DNA of 64,000 nucleotides, taken from NCBI GenBank assembly GCA_002344215.1, contig DDSV01000002.1:28253-92252 (forward strand), written 5' to 3'. A program made the translations under genes and the position numbers. Source of the DNA: Akkermansiaceae bacterium UBA2381. GTDB lineage: Bacteria; Verrucomicrobiota; Verrucomicrobiia; Verrucomicrobiales; DEV007. Under the pieces are notes generated by a model. It did not search any database. It was given only the letters and a program-made list of their open reading frames with translations, and was not told the DNA's origin. Of the stretch, positions 1 through 8,085 are shown piece by piece (within the stretch, counting starts at the first letter, position 1; each line of letters starts with the position of its first letter).

Positions 1-412
1 CGGATTCGGCAACTCGAAGTTCTTTCCTCAGTTCGGCGAGACGTTTGATCGTTGCCACATCCATGGGAGGCGGAGTCACATCAACGCGCTGGACGGCAGT
101 GACATTGGTGTTGAGCGCCGGGTCTGAGACCGGTGTGGACTGGGATTCGATGTTTCCCTGTCCCGGGGGAGATGTCGGCACCATCGCACGGGAGAGGCTC
201 GAATTGCCCGAGAGCGACGAGTTCAAAGGGGCGACCGGCACAACCGGGGGAGTCGTGGTATTTCCACTGACGTCGTCATCAGTGGTACTTGCGGATCGTG
301 CCGGTATCGTGAGACCCCGCTGAGAGAAGGCGGGAGAGGCGGACGTCAAAAGGAGAAGTAGAACGGGAAGGAGGGCGGCGAACCGGGTTCGGACAGAAAG
401 ATTCGTGTTCAT
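1..412 (-). CDS. Secreted protein, N-terminal part (cut by window edge)
   Basis: The frame opens at an ATG at 412 and runs off the window without a stop, so only about 137 residues are visible. It begins with a classic signal peptide: a positively charged start (MNTNLSVRTRF), a run of Ala/Leu/Val, and a likely cleavage after SPAFS. The exported part is rich in Ser, Thr, Pro and Asn (about residues 31-110), as in a flexible linker. The last visible stretch (KRLAELRKELR) is charged and could begin a helix or coiled coil. It lies 109 bases downstream of pntB on the same strand, but nothing connects it to transhydrogenase. Function unknown; the C-terminal part outside the window would be needed to name it. 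Confidence 0.62.
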   Translation of the reverse strand, partial: MNTNLSVRTRFAALLPVLLLLLTSASPAFSQRGLTIPARSASTTDDDVSGNTTTPPVVPVAPLNSSLSGNSSLSRAMVPTSPPGQGNIESQSTPVSDPALNTNVTAVQRVDVTPPPMDVATIKRLAELRKELRVAES

Positions 413-521
413 GGCATTGGGGGCAGATATCTATAAGTATCTTGCCGTCGCCCTGCACGGGTGTGACAAAGGGACGGGATATCCCCACCTCCGCGGCGCG
501 AGTGGCCGCCCTATCGTCAGC

Positions 522-1883
522 TCACCCCTTGAACTGCGCCACCAGTCCGGTGATCGTCTCCTTCGCGTCGCCGTAGATCATGCGGCAGTTTTCGCGGAAG
601 AAGAGAGCGTTCTCGAGTCCGGAGAAGCCGCTGCCTTTGCCCCGCTTCAGTGCAAAGACAGTGCGGGCCTCGTGCACATTGATAATGGGCATGCCGTAAA
701 TGGGGCTGCTCGGGTCGTCGCCGGCAGCGGGATTGACGACGTCGTTCGCTCCGATGACGATGGCGACATCGACCTGGCTGATGGTCGGATTGACCGCGTC
801 CATCTCACAGAGCTGCTCGTAGGGCACATCGGCCTCGGCGAGGAGAACGTTCATGTGGCCGGGCATACGACCGGCGACCGGATGGATGGCGAAGCGAACC
901 TCAGCCCCGTTTTTCTCGAGGAGAGCGCCGAGTTCCTTCACGGCGTGCTGGGCCTGGGCCACGGCCATGCCGTAACCGGGGACAAAGACAACATTCTGCG
1001 CCGCTTCGAGGGCGTAGTAGGCATCCTCAATGGAAATCCCCTTCATCTCACCCTCGACCGCTTTGCCGGTGGCTCCGCCCACCGCTCCGAATCCGCCGAA
1101 GAGGACGTTGCCGAAGGTGCGGTTCATCGCCTTGCACATGATGATCGTGAGGATGATGCCCGAGGTGCCGACGAGACAGCCGGCGACGATGAGCACCTTG
1201 TTGAGAATGACAAAACCGGCCGCGGCACCCGCGAGACCGGAGAAGCTGTTGAGGAAAGCGATGATCACCGGCATGTCGCCGCCGCCGATGGGCAGGACGC
1301 CGAGGACGCCGAGGGCGAGGGAAAGCACGATGATGACATAGAGCGACCAGGCAGAACCGGTCATCACATAGACGACTCCGAGCGCAAGAAGCGCGATGAA
1401 GAGCACCGCATTGACCGCCTTTTGCCCCGCAAAAAGCGTCGGACGACCGCTCATTTTCCCGGCGAGTTTGAGGTAGGCGATGAAGCTGCCGGTAAAGGTG
1501 ACTCCGCCGATGAGGATGGCGGAGTAAATGGCGATCTGAGTGACCGGGTCGGTATTTTTGCCGAACTCGAACTCCGCCCAACCGACCAGCACGGAGGCAA
1601 GGCCGCCGAAGCCGTTGAACAGGGCGACCAGTTCGGGCATGCCCGTCATTTGCACCCTCATTGCCCAGATCCAGCCGATGACCGCGCCAATGGCGAGACC
1701 GGCGAGAATGAGAGGATAGTCGACGACCTCCTTGTAAAAGACCGTGGCGACCACCGCGATGAGCATGCCGAGGGCGGAGAGGAGGTTGCCTTTGCGCGCC
1801 GTGGAGGCATTGCCGAGCATCTTGATCCCGAAGATGAAGAGGATCGAGGCGACGATGTAGGCGAGATCGATCAGTATTTCCAT
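522..1883 (-). CDS. pntB: NAD(P) transhydrogenase subunit beta
   Basis: Beta subunit of the proton-translocating transhydrogenase of the inner membrane, which uses the proton gradient to reduce NADP+ with NADH. The 453-residue length fits the family (about 460). The first roughly 260 residues are a series of hydrophobic helices (membrane domain dII), starting MEILIDLAYIVASILFIFGI. The C-terminal 180 residues are the soluble NADP(H)-binding domain dIII, with the GYGMAVAQAQ motif near residue 305, followed by the family's HPVAGRMPGHMNVLLAEA segment and the IGANDVVNP segment. It is the last gene of a three-gene minus-strand operon, 59 bases after the small membrane subunit gene. No Shine-Dalgarno is obvious before the ATG at 1883. 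Confidence 0.96.
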   Translation of the reverse strand: MEILIDLAYIVASILFIFGIKMLGNASTARKGNLLSALGMLIAVVATVFYKEVVDYPLILAGLAIGAVIGWIWAMRVQMTGMPELVALFNGFGGLASVLVGWAEFEFGKNTDPVTQIAIYSAILIGGVTFTGSFIAYLKLAGKMSGRPTLFAGQKAVNAVLFIALLALGVVYVMTGSAWSLYVIIVLSLALGVLGVLPIGGGDMPVIIAFLNSFSGLAGAAAGFVILNKVLIVAGCLVGTSGIILTIIMCKAMNRTFGNVLFGGFGAVGGATGKAVEGEMKGISIEDAYYALEAAQNVVFVPGYGMAVAQAQHAVKELGALLEKNGAEVRFAIHPVAGRMPGHMNVLLAEADVPYEQLCEMDAVNPTISQVDVAIVIGANDVVNPAAGDDPSSPIYGMPIINVHEARTVFALKRGKGSGFSGLENALFFRENCRMIYGDAKETITGLVAQFKG

Positions 1884-1942
1884 GAAAGTGGGGAGGGCGG
1901 GGAAAGAGGGTCAGGTCTGAGGCTAAACAGGGTGGGGTAGGG

Positions 1943-2227
1943 TCACTTGCCCTTCTTTTTGAACATGCCGAGCATGCGGTCGGTGACGAGGTAACCACCG
2001 ACGACATTGATCATCGCGAGAACAATGGCGGCGAATCCCAGCCATTTGCCGAACTCACCTTCCGCGACTCCGGCGGCGATCATCGCACCGACCACGGTGA
2101 TCCCGGAGATCGCGTTCGAGCCGGACATAAGCGGGGTGTGGAGCTGGCTCGGGACTTTCTGGATCAGTTCGAATCCGAGGAAAGCGGCGAGGACAAAAAC
2201 GAAGAGGAGCAGGATGAGGATTTCCAT
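1943..2227 (-). CDS. pntAB: NAD(P) transhydrogenase alpha subunit, membrane part
   Basis: A 94-residue membrane protein corresponding to the C-terminal membrane domain of the E. coli PntA alpha subunit. It begins with a hydrophobic helix (MEILILLLFVFVLAAFLGF), followed by the conserved P.QLHTPLMSGSNAISGI segment, and has two further helices ending in a basic tail (MFKKKGK). Together with the neighbouring pntAA and pntB products it makes a three-polypeptide transhydrogenase, the arrangement known from Rhodospirillum rubrum, rather than the two-polypeptide form of E. coli. It is separated from pntAA by 118 bases that contain an inverted-repeat element. Confidence 0.95.
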   Translation of the reverse strand: MEILILLLFVFVLAAFLGFELIQKVPSQLHTPLMSGSNAISGITVVGAMIAAGVAEGEFGKWLGFAAIVLAMINVVGGYLVTDRMLGMFKKKGK

Positions 2228-2266
2228 GGTGAGGGGCGGCTAACAATCGGTGATCGGGGTAATTGA

Positions 2267-2332
2267 GGCAGGCGAGGCGCCCGCCCTACAGTCTCAGCAT
2301 TAAAGTTTTGTAGGACAGGCGCTCCGCCTGCC
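2267..2332. repeat. Inverted repeat element, 24-base arms
   Basis: Left arm 2267-2290 and right arm 2309-2332 are inverted copies that match at 20 of 24 positions, around an 18-base spacer. The right arm reads TGTAGGACAGGCGCTCCGCC and then TGCC. A third copy, matching the right arm at 22 of 24 positions, lies at 52987-53010 inside murI. As RNA the two arms could form a long hairpin between pntAA and pntAB, which may reduce readthrough or protect message ends. It resembles REP/MITE-like dispersed repeats; no transposase is nearby. Confidence 0.75.
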
Positions 2333-2345
2333 GTAGTGGTAGTGT

Positions 2346-3473
2346 TTAGCTTTTGAAACGTTCGTGGACGATGGCTCCGTCGTGGGTGATGAGGCAGCCT
2401 TTCTGGATTTCATCGGCGGGATTAATTTTGAAGGTCTTTGCCTCCTTGTCCCAGAAATGTTCGATCATGTTGGCGAAGTTGGCCGCGAGGACCTGGGAGG
2501 CGTGTTTGGAAACCTGTCCCTCAAAGTTCGCGAGGCCGATCAGCTTGACGCCGTTGGCGGTGACGGTTTCCTCGCCTGGGACGATGCCCTCGACGTTTCC
2601 ACCCGTTTCCGCGGCGAGATCGACAATGACACTGCCGTTTTTCATCCCGGCGACGACATCGGCCTTGATGAGAATGGGTGGCTTGCGACCGAAAACTTTG
2701 GCGGTGGTGATGACCACATCGCTCTCGGCACAGACCTTGGCCTGGGCGGCGATTTGTTTCTCAAGCTGCTCGGGAGTGAGTTCTTTCGCGTAACCCTGAG
2801 CAGTGCCGCTCGTGTCGCCGAGATCGATGCGCAAGGCCTTGGCTCCGAGGGACTCAGCCTGTTCGAGGGCCTCGGGCCGAACGTCGAAGGCGGTGACGCG
2901 CGCACCGAGACGTTTCGCGGTCGCGATGGCCTGAAGACCGGCCACCCCGATGCCAAGGACAAAGACCTTGGCCGGAGAGATCGTCCCGGCCGGGGTCATC
3001 ATCATGGGGAAAATGGTATTCATCCGGTTGGCCGCAATGATCACGGACACGTAGCCGGCGAGGTTCGCCTGCGAGCTGATCGCGTCCATCTTCTGCGCCA
3101 GAGTGGTGCGCGGAATCATCTCAAGGCTGATCGAACTGACCTTCTGGCCGGCGAACTTCGTGATGAGATCCTTTTCGTTAAAAGGATCGAGGAAGCTGAT
3201 ATGGATCGCTCCGGCCTTGAGTTGTCCGATTTCGTCGAGTGAAGGTTTGCGGACCCGGGTGACGAGGTCGGCGGAGCCAAGGGCACCGGCACGATCGGTC
3301 GTGACACTCGCTCCGGCAGCGGTGTAGGCGGAGTCAGGATGATCGCAACGCGCTCCGAGACCCGCTTCGACGATCACTTCGGCACCGAGGCCGACGAGTT
3401 TTTGAACGGCGGCGGGGTCAAGCGAGGCGCGTGTCTCGATCGGGTCGGTTTCTTTGGGGGCAAAAATCTTCAT
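2346..3473 (-). CDS. pntAA: NAD(P) transhydrogenase alpha subunit, soluble NAD-binding part
   Basis: Soluble NAD(H)-binding domain dI of the proton-translocating transhydrogenase. The 375-residue protein has the alanine dehydrogenase/PNT two-domain layout: an N-terminal domain beginning MKIFAPKETDPIETRASLDP, and a Rossmann nucleotide-binding domain near residues 170-210 with GIGVAGLQAIATAKRLGA followed by the acidic residue of AFDVRPE that binds the NAD ribose. The SSQANLAGY segment near residue 133 is typical of transhydrogenases. First gene of the pnt operon, 101 bases downstream of the GspF-like gene on the same strand. The ATG at 3473 is the only sensible start. Confidence 0.96.
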   Translation of the reverse strand: MKIFAPKETDPIETRASLDPAAVQKLVGLGAEVIVEAGLGARCDHPDSAYTAAGASVTTDRAGALGSADLVTRVRKPSLDEIGQLKAGAIHISFLDPFNEKDLITKFAGQKVSSISLEMIPRTTLAQKMDAISSQANLAGYVSVIIAANRMNTIFPMMMTPAGTISPAKVFVLGIGVAGLQAIATAKRLGARVTAFDVRPEALEQAESLGAKALRIDLGDTSGTAQGYAKELTPEQLEKQIAAQAKVCAESDVVITTAKVFGRKPPILIKADVVAGMKNGSVIVDLAAETGGNVEGIVPGEETVTANGVKLIGLANFEGQVSKHASQVLAANFANMIEHFWDKEAKTFKINPADEIQKGCLITHDGAIVHERFKS

Positions 3474-3574
3474 GCCGGACAGGGTGCCCCCGCGTCGGAT
3501 TTCCGGGGGTCAAAGGCTCTAAGGTAGCAGGCGGAGGGGCGGTGTCGACCTGATTTCTCCGGCCGTCTCCGGCG

Positions 3575-4609
3575 CTAAAAGGTTCCGTCGATCAGCTTCA
3601 TGAGCATGTCACGGTAGGCGAGGGCTCCGCGAATGATGAGCCAGGCGACGAGCAGGAGGATCGCCCAGTAAAAGAGTTTCGGAGTCCATTCGCCGAGCTG
3701 ATCCATCGCCTCGGCGGCGGATTCCGAATAATAGCGTCCCCATTCCGCCATCTCGCGATCCAACTGGCCTGCCTCCTCGGCCGCGGCCACGCCCCGGGCA
3801 AACTCGTGGGGAAAGGCTCCGGGTGAGGCGTAAAGTGCCGTCGCCAGCAGGTCTCCGCCCGCCACGATCCTAGCTCCGGACCGGCTCGCCTTCCGGATTC
3901 GCCCGCTCCCCGAGGCGCGTCCGGCTCCGTCGAGGGAGTCGCTCATGGTTCGCCCGGCGAGCTGGAAGATCTCGAAGACTTGTGAAAATCGCTCCATCGC
4001 CACTGCCCGTCGCGCCTTTCCGAGCAGAGGAATTCCGCAGAGAAGGGAATCAATGAAGGCTGAAGTCCGTCCGAGACGGTGGAGGAGGGCAAAGAAAAGC
4101 AGGGCGAGCAGGACGAGGAGGTAAACCAGAAGCATGTTTTTCCCGCTGTTGAGGAAGGCCTCCCGGTAGCCGGCTCCGGTGCCCTCTCCGTCGAGGGAGA
4201 AGCTGGCGGAAACGGCCACCATCAGGGTTGAAACGGGGACCGCGAGGTGGATCAGGAAGATGGGGTAGGCGAGGCCCTTGAAAATCTTCCGTCTCGTCCG
4301 GTCGATGCGGCGGAAGTATTCGGCGAGGTGCCCGAAACCCTTGTCGAGCCGTCCGCCCGCCTCCGAGGCGGTGACGACTTCCTCTTCCAGCGGCGAAACC
4401 ACGTTGCTCGACGCGCCGAGCGAGGCACCGATGGATTTGCCGCTCTTCAGGCCGGAGAGAAGGCCGCGGTAGATGCGGCGCTCGCTTGAGGAAAGCCGCG
4501 GCTGTTGGAGGAGCGACTCACAGGCCTTCTCCATCCCCATGCCGGACCGCGCATATTTTTCGAGGTTGGCGTAGAGACGGCTTTTCGCCAGAGCGGACAG
4601 TTTGGCCAT
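3575..4609 (-). CDS. Type II secretion/type IV pilus F-family membrane protein
   Basis: A 344-residue protein of the GspF/PilC family (T2SSF), the polytopic inner-membrane platform of type II secretion and type IV pilus machines. Seen in the sequence: an N-terminal cytoplasmic helical domain with GMGMEKACESLL, LKSGKSIGASL and the EEEVVTASEAGGRLDKGFGHLAEY segment; a first membrane helix near residues 115-135 (YPIFLIHLAVPVSTLMVAV); a second near 155-175; a second cytoplasmic domain; and a last helix near the end (FYWAILLLVAWLIIRGAL). It is shorter than the usual roughly 400 residues and has no gspE, gspG or pilin gene beside it, so its partners must be elsewhere. The ATG at 4609 is supported by the typical N-terminus. 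Confidence 0.85.
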   Translation of the reverse strand: MAKLSALAKSRLYANLEKYARSGMGMEKACESLLQQPRLSSSERRIYRGLLSGLKSGKSIGASLGASSNVVSPLEEEVVTASEAGGRLDKGFGHLAEYFRRIDRTRRKIFKGLAYPIFLIHLAVPVSTLMVAVSASFSLDGEGTGAGYREAFLNSGKNMLLVYLLVLLALLFFALLHRLGRTSAFIDSLLCGIPLLGKARRAVAMERFSQVFEIFQLAGRTMSDSLDGAGRASGSGRIRKASRSGARIVAGGDLLATALYASPGAFPHEFARGVAAAEEAGQLDREMAEWGRYYSESAAEAMDQLGEWTPKLFYWAILLLVAWLIIRGALAYRDMLMKLIDGTF

Positions 4610-4766
4610 GACTCACTGTGGCATGGCGGGGCGGGGTTGGTAAATGGGAAATGGTTTGCAGTGTCGCCCCGCCCCATTTGCCCAAGGAAACGCACTTTTT
4701 GCCTCAAACGACGCCCGCGTCCTTGCGCTTCTTGACGTTGGGGCAGTTTTTGGCGACAGGTTTCCC

Positions 4767-5885
4767 ATGAATCTCACGAAAACAGCATTCGGCTCCTGGA
4801 GCGGCGGTCGGTTTATGCACTTTGGTCAGCGTCTCGAGGAGGACCGGTGGAAAAATCTGGCCCGTCAGGCCTACGATCAGGGTGTCCGCACTTTCCTCAC
4901 CTCGGATGTCTATGGCATCGGACAGGGTGACAAGCTCCTCGGCGAAGCCCTTTCCGGAATTGATCGCGACAGCTACTGCCTCGTCGCCATGATCGGGCAC
5001 GACATCTACGACGGTATTCGCGCCGGGGCGAAAGGCTATGCGCGCTTCACCGATCCCGACCTTCGTGGTCCCGACGGCTATGCGGAGTATCTGCAGCGCG
5101 CGACCCGGGCCTGTGCCGATCGTTGCGGGACCAGCCACTTTGACATCGTGATGCTCCACAATCCCGATTCCATCGGCTACTCGTCCGAGGCGGTCTGGGA
5201 AGCCATGGGCACCTTGCGTGAACACGGCCTCACGAAGGAGACGGGTATCGCCCCCGGTCCGGCGAACGGGTTCGCCATCGACATGGCCTACTGTATCGAG
5301 AATTTCCACGAGCACATCTCCTCGGCGATGATCATTCTCAATCCGATGGAGCCGTGGCCGGGACGTTATGTCCTGCCCATCGCGAACGAGTTCGGCGTCG
5401 ACATCCTCGCGCGGGTGGTCGATTTCGGGGGAATCTTCCACGACGACGTGAAGCCGGGTCACTTTTTCAAAGACGGCGATCACCGCACCTATCGTCCGGC
5501 CGGATGGATCGAGCACGGCAACGAGAAGCTCGAAAAGATGCGTCCCATTGCCGAAAAATACGGTCTCACGATGCTGCAGTTCGCCTGTGCCTGGAACCTG
5601 AGCCAGGCCCCCGTGAAGTCGGTGGGTCCCACTTTCATGCAGGAGGCCGGCGAAGGAGCCCGTCCCATTGAGGATAAAGTGGCCGAGTTCGCGGCTTTGC
5701 CGGATGTCACGCTGACTCCGGACGAGGTGAAATTTGTCATGGAGATCGGCAATAACGAGGGCTGCATGGAGCTCAAAGGAGCCAGTCTGCGCCATGACGG
5801 CCTCGATCCCCAGCCGGATCACTGGCCGATGCGGGCCGAACTGGAGCCTTTTGCCTCCAAGTGGCACTTGAACCCCACGTGGTAA
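4767..5885 (+). CDS. Aldo/keto reductase family protein, atypical active site
   Basis: A cytoplasmic protein with aldo/keto reductase features over 372 residues. The open frame extends upstream to 4644, but the family-like N-terminus (MNLTKTAFGSWSGGRF) starts at the ATG at 4767. Recognisable AKR landmarks are VRTFLTSDVYGIGQGDKLLGEAL (residues 40-62), DIVMLHNPDSIGY and the ACAWNLSQAPVKSVGPTF segment. The usual catalytic tetrad is Asp, Tyr, Lys, His. Here Tyr49 and the His of MLHNPD are present, but the Asp position appears to be Leu44 and the Lys strand reads LVAMIG. This may therefore be a non-reductase or altered member. It is transcribed away from the GspF-like gene and is followed by a strong terminator. 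Confidence 0.85.
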   Translation: MNLTKTAFGSWSGGRFMHFGQRLEEDRWKNLARQAYDQGVRTFLTSDVYGIGQGDKLLGEALSGIDRDSYCLVAMIGHDIYDGIRAGAKGYARFTDPDLRGPDGYAEYLQRATRACADRCGTSHFDIVMLHNPDSIGYSSEAVWEAMGTLREHGLTKETGIAPGPANGFAIDMAYCIENFHEHISSAMIILNPMEPWPGRYVLPIANEFGVDILARVVDFGGIFHDDVKPGHFFKDGDHRTYRPAGWIEHGNEKLEKMRPIAEKYGLTMLQFACAWNLSQAPVKSVGPTFMQEAGEGARPIEDKVAEFAALPDVTLTPDEVKFVMEIGNNEGCMELKGASLRHDGLDPQPDHWPMRAELEPFASKWHLNPTW

Positions 5886-5924
5886 GGGCGTTTAGTCCGA
5901 CTACCGGTCGGTAATTCCCTTTTG

Positions 5925-5954
5925 AAAGCCCCGGGTAGCCCCCGGGGCTTTTTT
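5925..5954 (+). terminator. Intrinsic terminator after the aldo/keto reductase gene
   Basis: A perfect 11-base stem (AAAGCCCCGGG at 5925-5935 pairing with CCCGGGGCTTT at 5941-5951) with a five-base loop and a run of T. It ends only about five bases before the folE2 start codon at 5960, so it also forms the whole immediate leader of folE2. Confidence 0.88.
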
Positions 5955-5959
5955 ATTTC

Positions 5960-6742
5960 ATGGAAAATCTGACCGACATTCAGAACCAGACCGACTCCCG
6001 CAACCTCGCGATCGACCGGGTCGGGGTGAAGAATCTCCGCTATCCGCTCCGGATTCGCGACAAGGCGAATTCCGAACAGGGCACCGTCGCAACGATCTCC
6101 ATGGCGGTCGATCTGCCGAAGGAATACAAGGGCACCCACATGAGCCGCTTTGTCGAGGTGCTCAATTCGCACGGTCCCTCGCTCGATGTCCACACCATTT
6201 CAGGCATCCCAGCCGAACTGCTCAAACGACTCAATGCCCAGCGGGCTCACGTTGAGTTCCGCTTCCCCTTCTTCCTCAAGAAACCCGCTCCCGTGACCGG
6301 TAAGGAAGGGATGCTGGACTACGAAGTCATCTTCGACGTCGATGCCTCCCGTGAAGAGCAGGAGTTCATTGTCACCGTGCTCGTGCCGGTCACGACTCTG
6401 TGCCCCTGTTCCAAGGCGATCAGCGCCCGGGGAGCCCACAACCAGCGCGGCATCGTGACCTATGCGGTCAAGTTCTCCGGCGAACCGATCTGGATCGAGG
6501 ATCTCATCCGCCTCGTCGAAAAATGTGCGAGTTGCGAGCTCTACAGCGTGCTCAAGCGGCCCGATGAAAAACACGTTACCGAGCGGGCCTACGACAATCC
6601 TGTCTTTGTCGAGGATCTTGTGCGGAATGTTGCGGCGGCTTCCGACGCGCAGGAGAAGATCAGCTGGTATCGGGTCGAGGCGGAGAACTTCGAGTCCATT
6701 CACAATCACAACGCCTACGCGGTGATTGAAAAAAAGGGGTGA
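5960..6742 (+). CDS. folE2: GTP cyclohydrolase FolE2 (type IB)
   Basis: Converts GTP to 7,8-dihydroneopterin triphosphate, the first step of folate synthesis (and of queuosine-type deazapurines in some bacteria), in the cytoplasm. The 260 residues match the FolE2 family throughout: the N-terminal IQNQTDSRNLAIDRVGVKNL, the metal/active-site segment LCPCSKAISARGAHNQRG, the RAYDNPVFVEDLVR segment, and the histidine-rich end ENFESIHNHNAYA. FolE2 enzymes can use metals other than zinc and are often zinc-regulated; no Zur site was recognised here. The start is fixed by the family N-terminus, which leaves no room for a Shine-Dalgarno because a terminator hairpin lies directly upstream. Confidence 0.95.
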   Translation: MENLTDIQNQTDSRNLAIDRVGVKNLRYPLRIRDKANSEQGTVATISMAVDLPKEYKGTHMSRFVEVLNSHGPSLDVHTISGIPAELLKRLNAQRAHVEFRFPFFLKKPAPVTGKEGMLDYEVIFDVDASREEQEFIVTVLVPVTTLCPCSKAISARGAHNQRGIVTYAVKFSGEPIWIEDLIRLVEKCASCELYSVLKRPDEKHVTERAYDNPVFVEDLVRNVAAASDAQEKISWYRVEAENFESIHNHNAYAVIEKKG

Positions 6743-6790
6743 GCCGATCCATTTTCTTGCCGCGATTGCAATCTCGTCGATAGGTGGCGG

Positions 6791-8002
6791 ATGCGAATCC
6801 GACTTACCTTTCTCCTCCTTTGTTTCGTCGGTTCCACCGAGGCCGCCGATACCTCTTTTTATCCCTACTGTTTCACGGAGCGGGATCTCTTCCCTAGCGC
6901 CCTCATCTCAACCACCACGGTTGATTGGAACGGTGAGGTGCAAACCGCAGAAGACTGGAAAACGGAGGACGATCCGGAGCTCGAGGACGGCGAAATCGCA
7001 GTCTACGGGGACGAAAACGGCTGGGTCGGAGTGAGCCTTTACGATGTGGCCGCCGACTCCGAGGTGCGGGTCGAAATGACCATCGACGGGTTCCTCAATC
7101 CCTCGGTCTGGGTGGGTACGATCTACTGGGATGCGGACGAGGTGACGATTTATCCGAAGGCCGCGTGGAACTTCGATGCTCTCCATAAAAACCGCGAACA
7201 GCGTCCTGTCTCCGCCACCTTCAAGGTCACGGTCGATGGGGAGGAACTCCCGGTGCAGACGGAAACGTTCACGATCCGGTCGGTCAACGACTGTCCCTTT
7301 TATGTGATCCTCGACGAGGAACGCACCGAGTTCGAAAGCTACTCGGAACTTTTCGCGGCCTATGTGAACGAGAATCATCCCTGGGTCGATGGCATTCTCA
7401 AAGAGGCCCTTCAGACCAAGGTGATCTCCGGATTCACCGGCTATCAATCAGGGGATCCGGACGAAGTCCTCGCCCAGGTCTTCGCGATCTGGAATGTGCT
7501 GCAGAAGCGCGGCATCAAATACAGCGACATTTCCACGACCACTCCGAGCAAGTGGGTCTACAGTCAGACGGTCCGTTTTCTCGACGACTCAATCGATGCG
7601 ACGCAGGCGAACTGTGTGGACGGCACGGTCCTGATGGCCTCGATTCTGCGAAAGATAGGGCTCAACGTCTATCTTGTGATGGTGCCCGGACACTGCCTCC
7701 TCGCGTTTGATCTCGGGGAGGGTGATGAGGATGTCATCCTCGGACTCGAAACCACCATGCTCGGAGAGACCGATCTCGGCGAAGCCGGTGATGAGATCGA
7801 AGTGCCGGAGTCACTCGTCGGAACGCCGCACGAGAAATCGTTCAAGGTCCTCTCCGCCGCGATCGGTGTCGGCACCCAGACCCTCGATGAAAACGCGGAA
7901 GCATTCGAGGACGAGGAGCAGCCGGACTACGAACTGATCCCGGTCGCCGACGCCCGTGAGATGGGAATCATGCCGATCGCGTCCGGACGGGAAAAGAGAT
8001 GA
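6791..8002 (+). CDS. Secreted transglutaminase-like cysteine protein
   Basis: A 403-residue protein with a signal peptide (MRIRLTFLLLCFVGSTEA, cleavage before AD). Residues 270-305 carry a transglutaminase-like core: ANCVDGTVLMASILRKIGL with Cys275, then LVMVPGHCLLAFDL with His301 and an Asp a few residues later, the expected Cys-His-Asp order. The N-terminal 200 residues look beta-rich and are not recognised. In the PVC group such domains are found in periplasmic proteins and may act as proteases rather than cross-linkers; the substrate is unknown. The gene follows folE2 by 48 bases. A GGTGG lies just before the ATG and may serve as a weak ribosome site. Confidence 0.78.
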   Translation: MRIRLTFLLLCFVGSTEAADTSFYPYCFTERDLFPSALISTTTVDWNGEVQTAEDWKTEDDPELEDGEIAVYGDENGWVGVSLYDVAADSEVRVEMTIDGFLNPSVWVGTIYWDADEVTIYPKAAWNFDALHKNREQRPVSATFKVTVDGEELPVQTETFTIRSVNDCPFYVILDEERTEFESYSELFAAYVNENHPWVDGILKEALQTKVISGFTGYQSGDPDEVLAQVFAIWNVLQKRGIKYSDISTTTPSKWVYSQTVRFLDDSIDATQANCVDGTVLMASILRKIGLNVYLVMVPGHCLLAFDLGEGDEDVILGLETTMLGETDLGEAGDEIEVPESLVGTPHEKSFKVLSAAIGVGTQTLDENAEAFEDEEQPDYELIPVADAREMGIMPIASGREKR

Positions 8003-8085
8003 GACGGTTTGCCCGGTATCGGCCCGTCATTGCGCCTCCTGAGAGGACTCGCCTTTTTTGGGTCGCTCCGCTTTGATGGAACTCC

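Noticed and set aside
405..1940. A 511-codon plus-strand frame over pntB
   Set aside because: It is antisense to a clear pntB, and its Asp/Glu/His/Arg-rich composition is typical of shadows in GC-rich genes.
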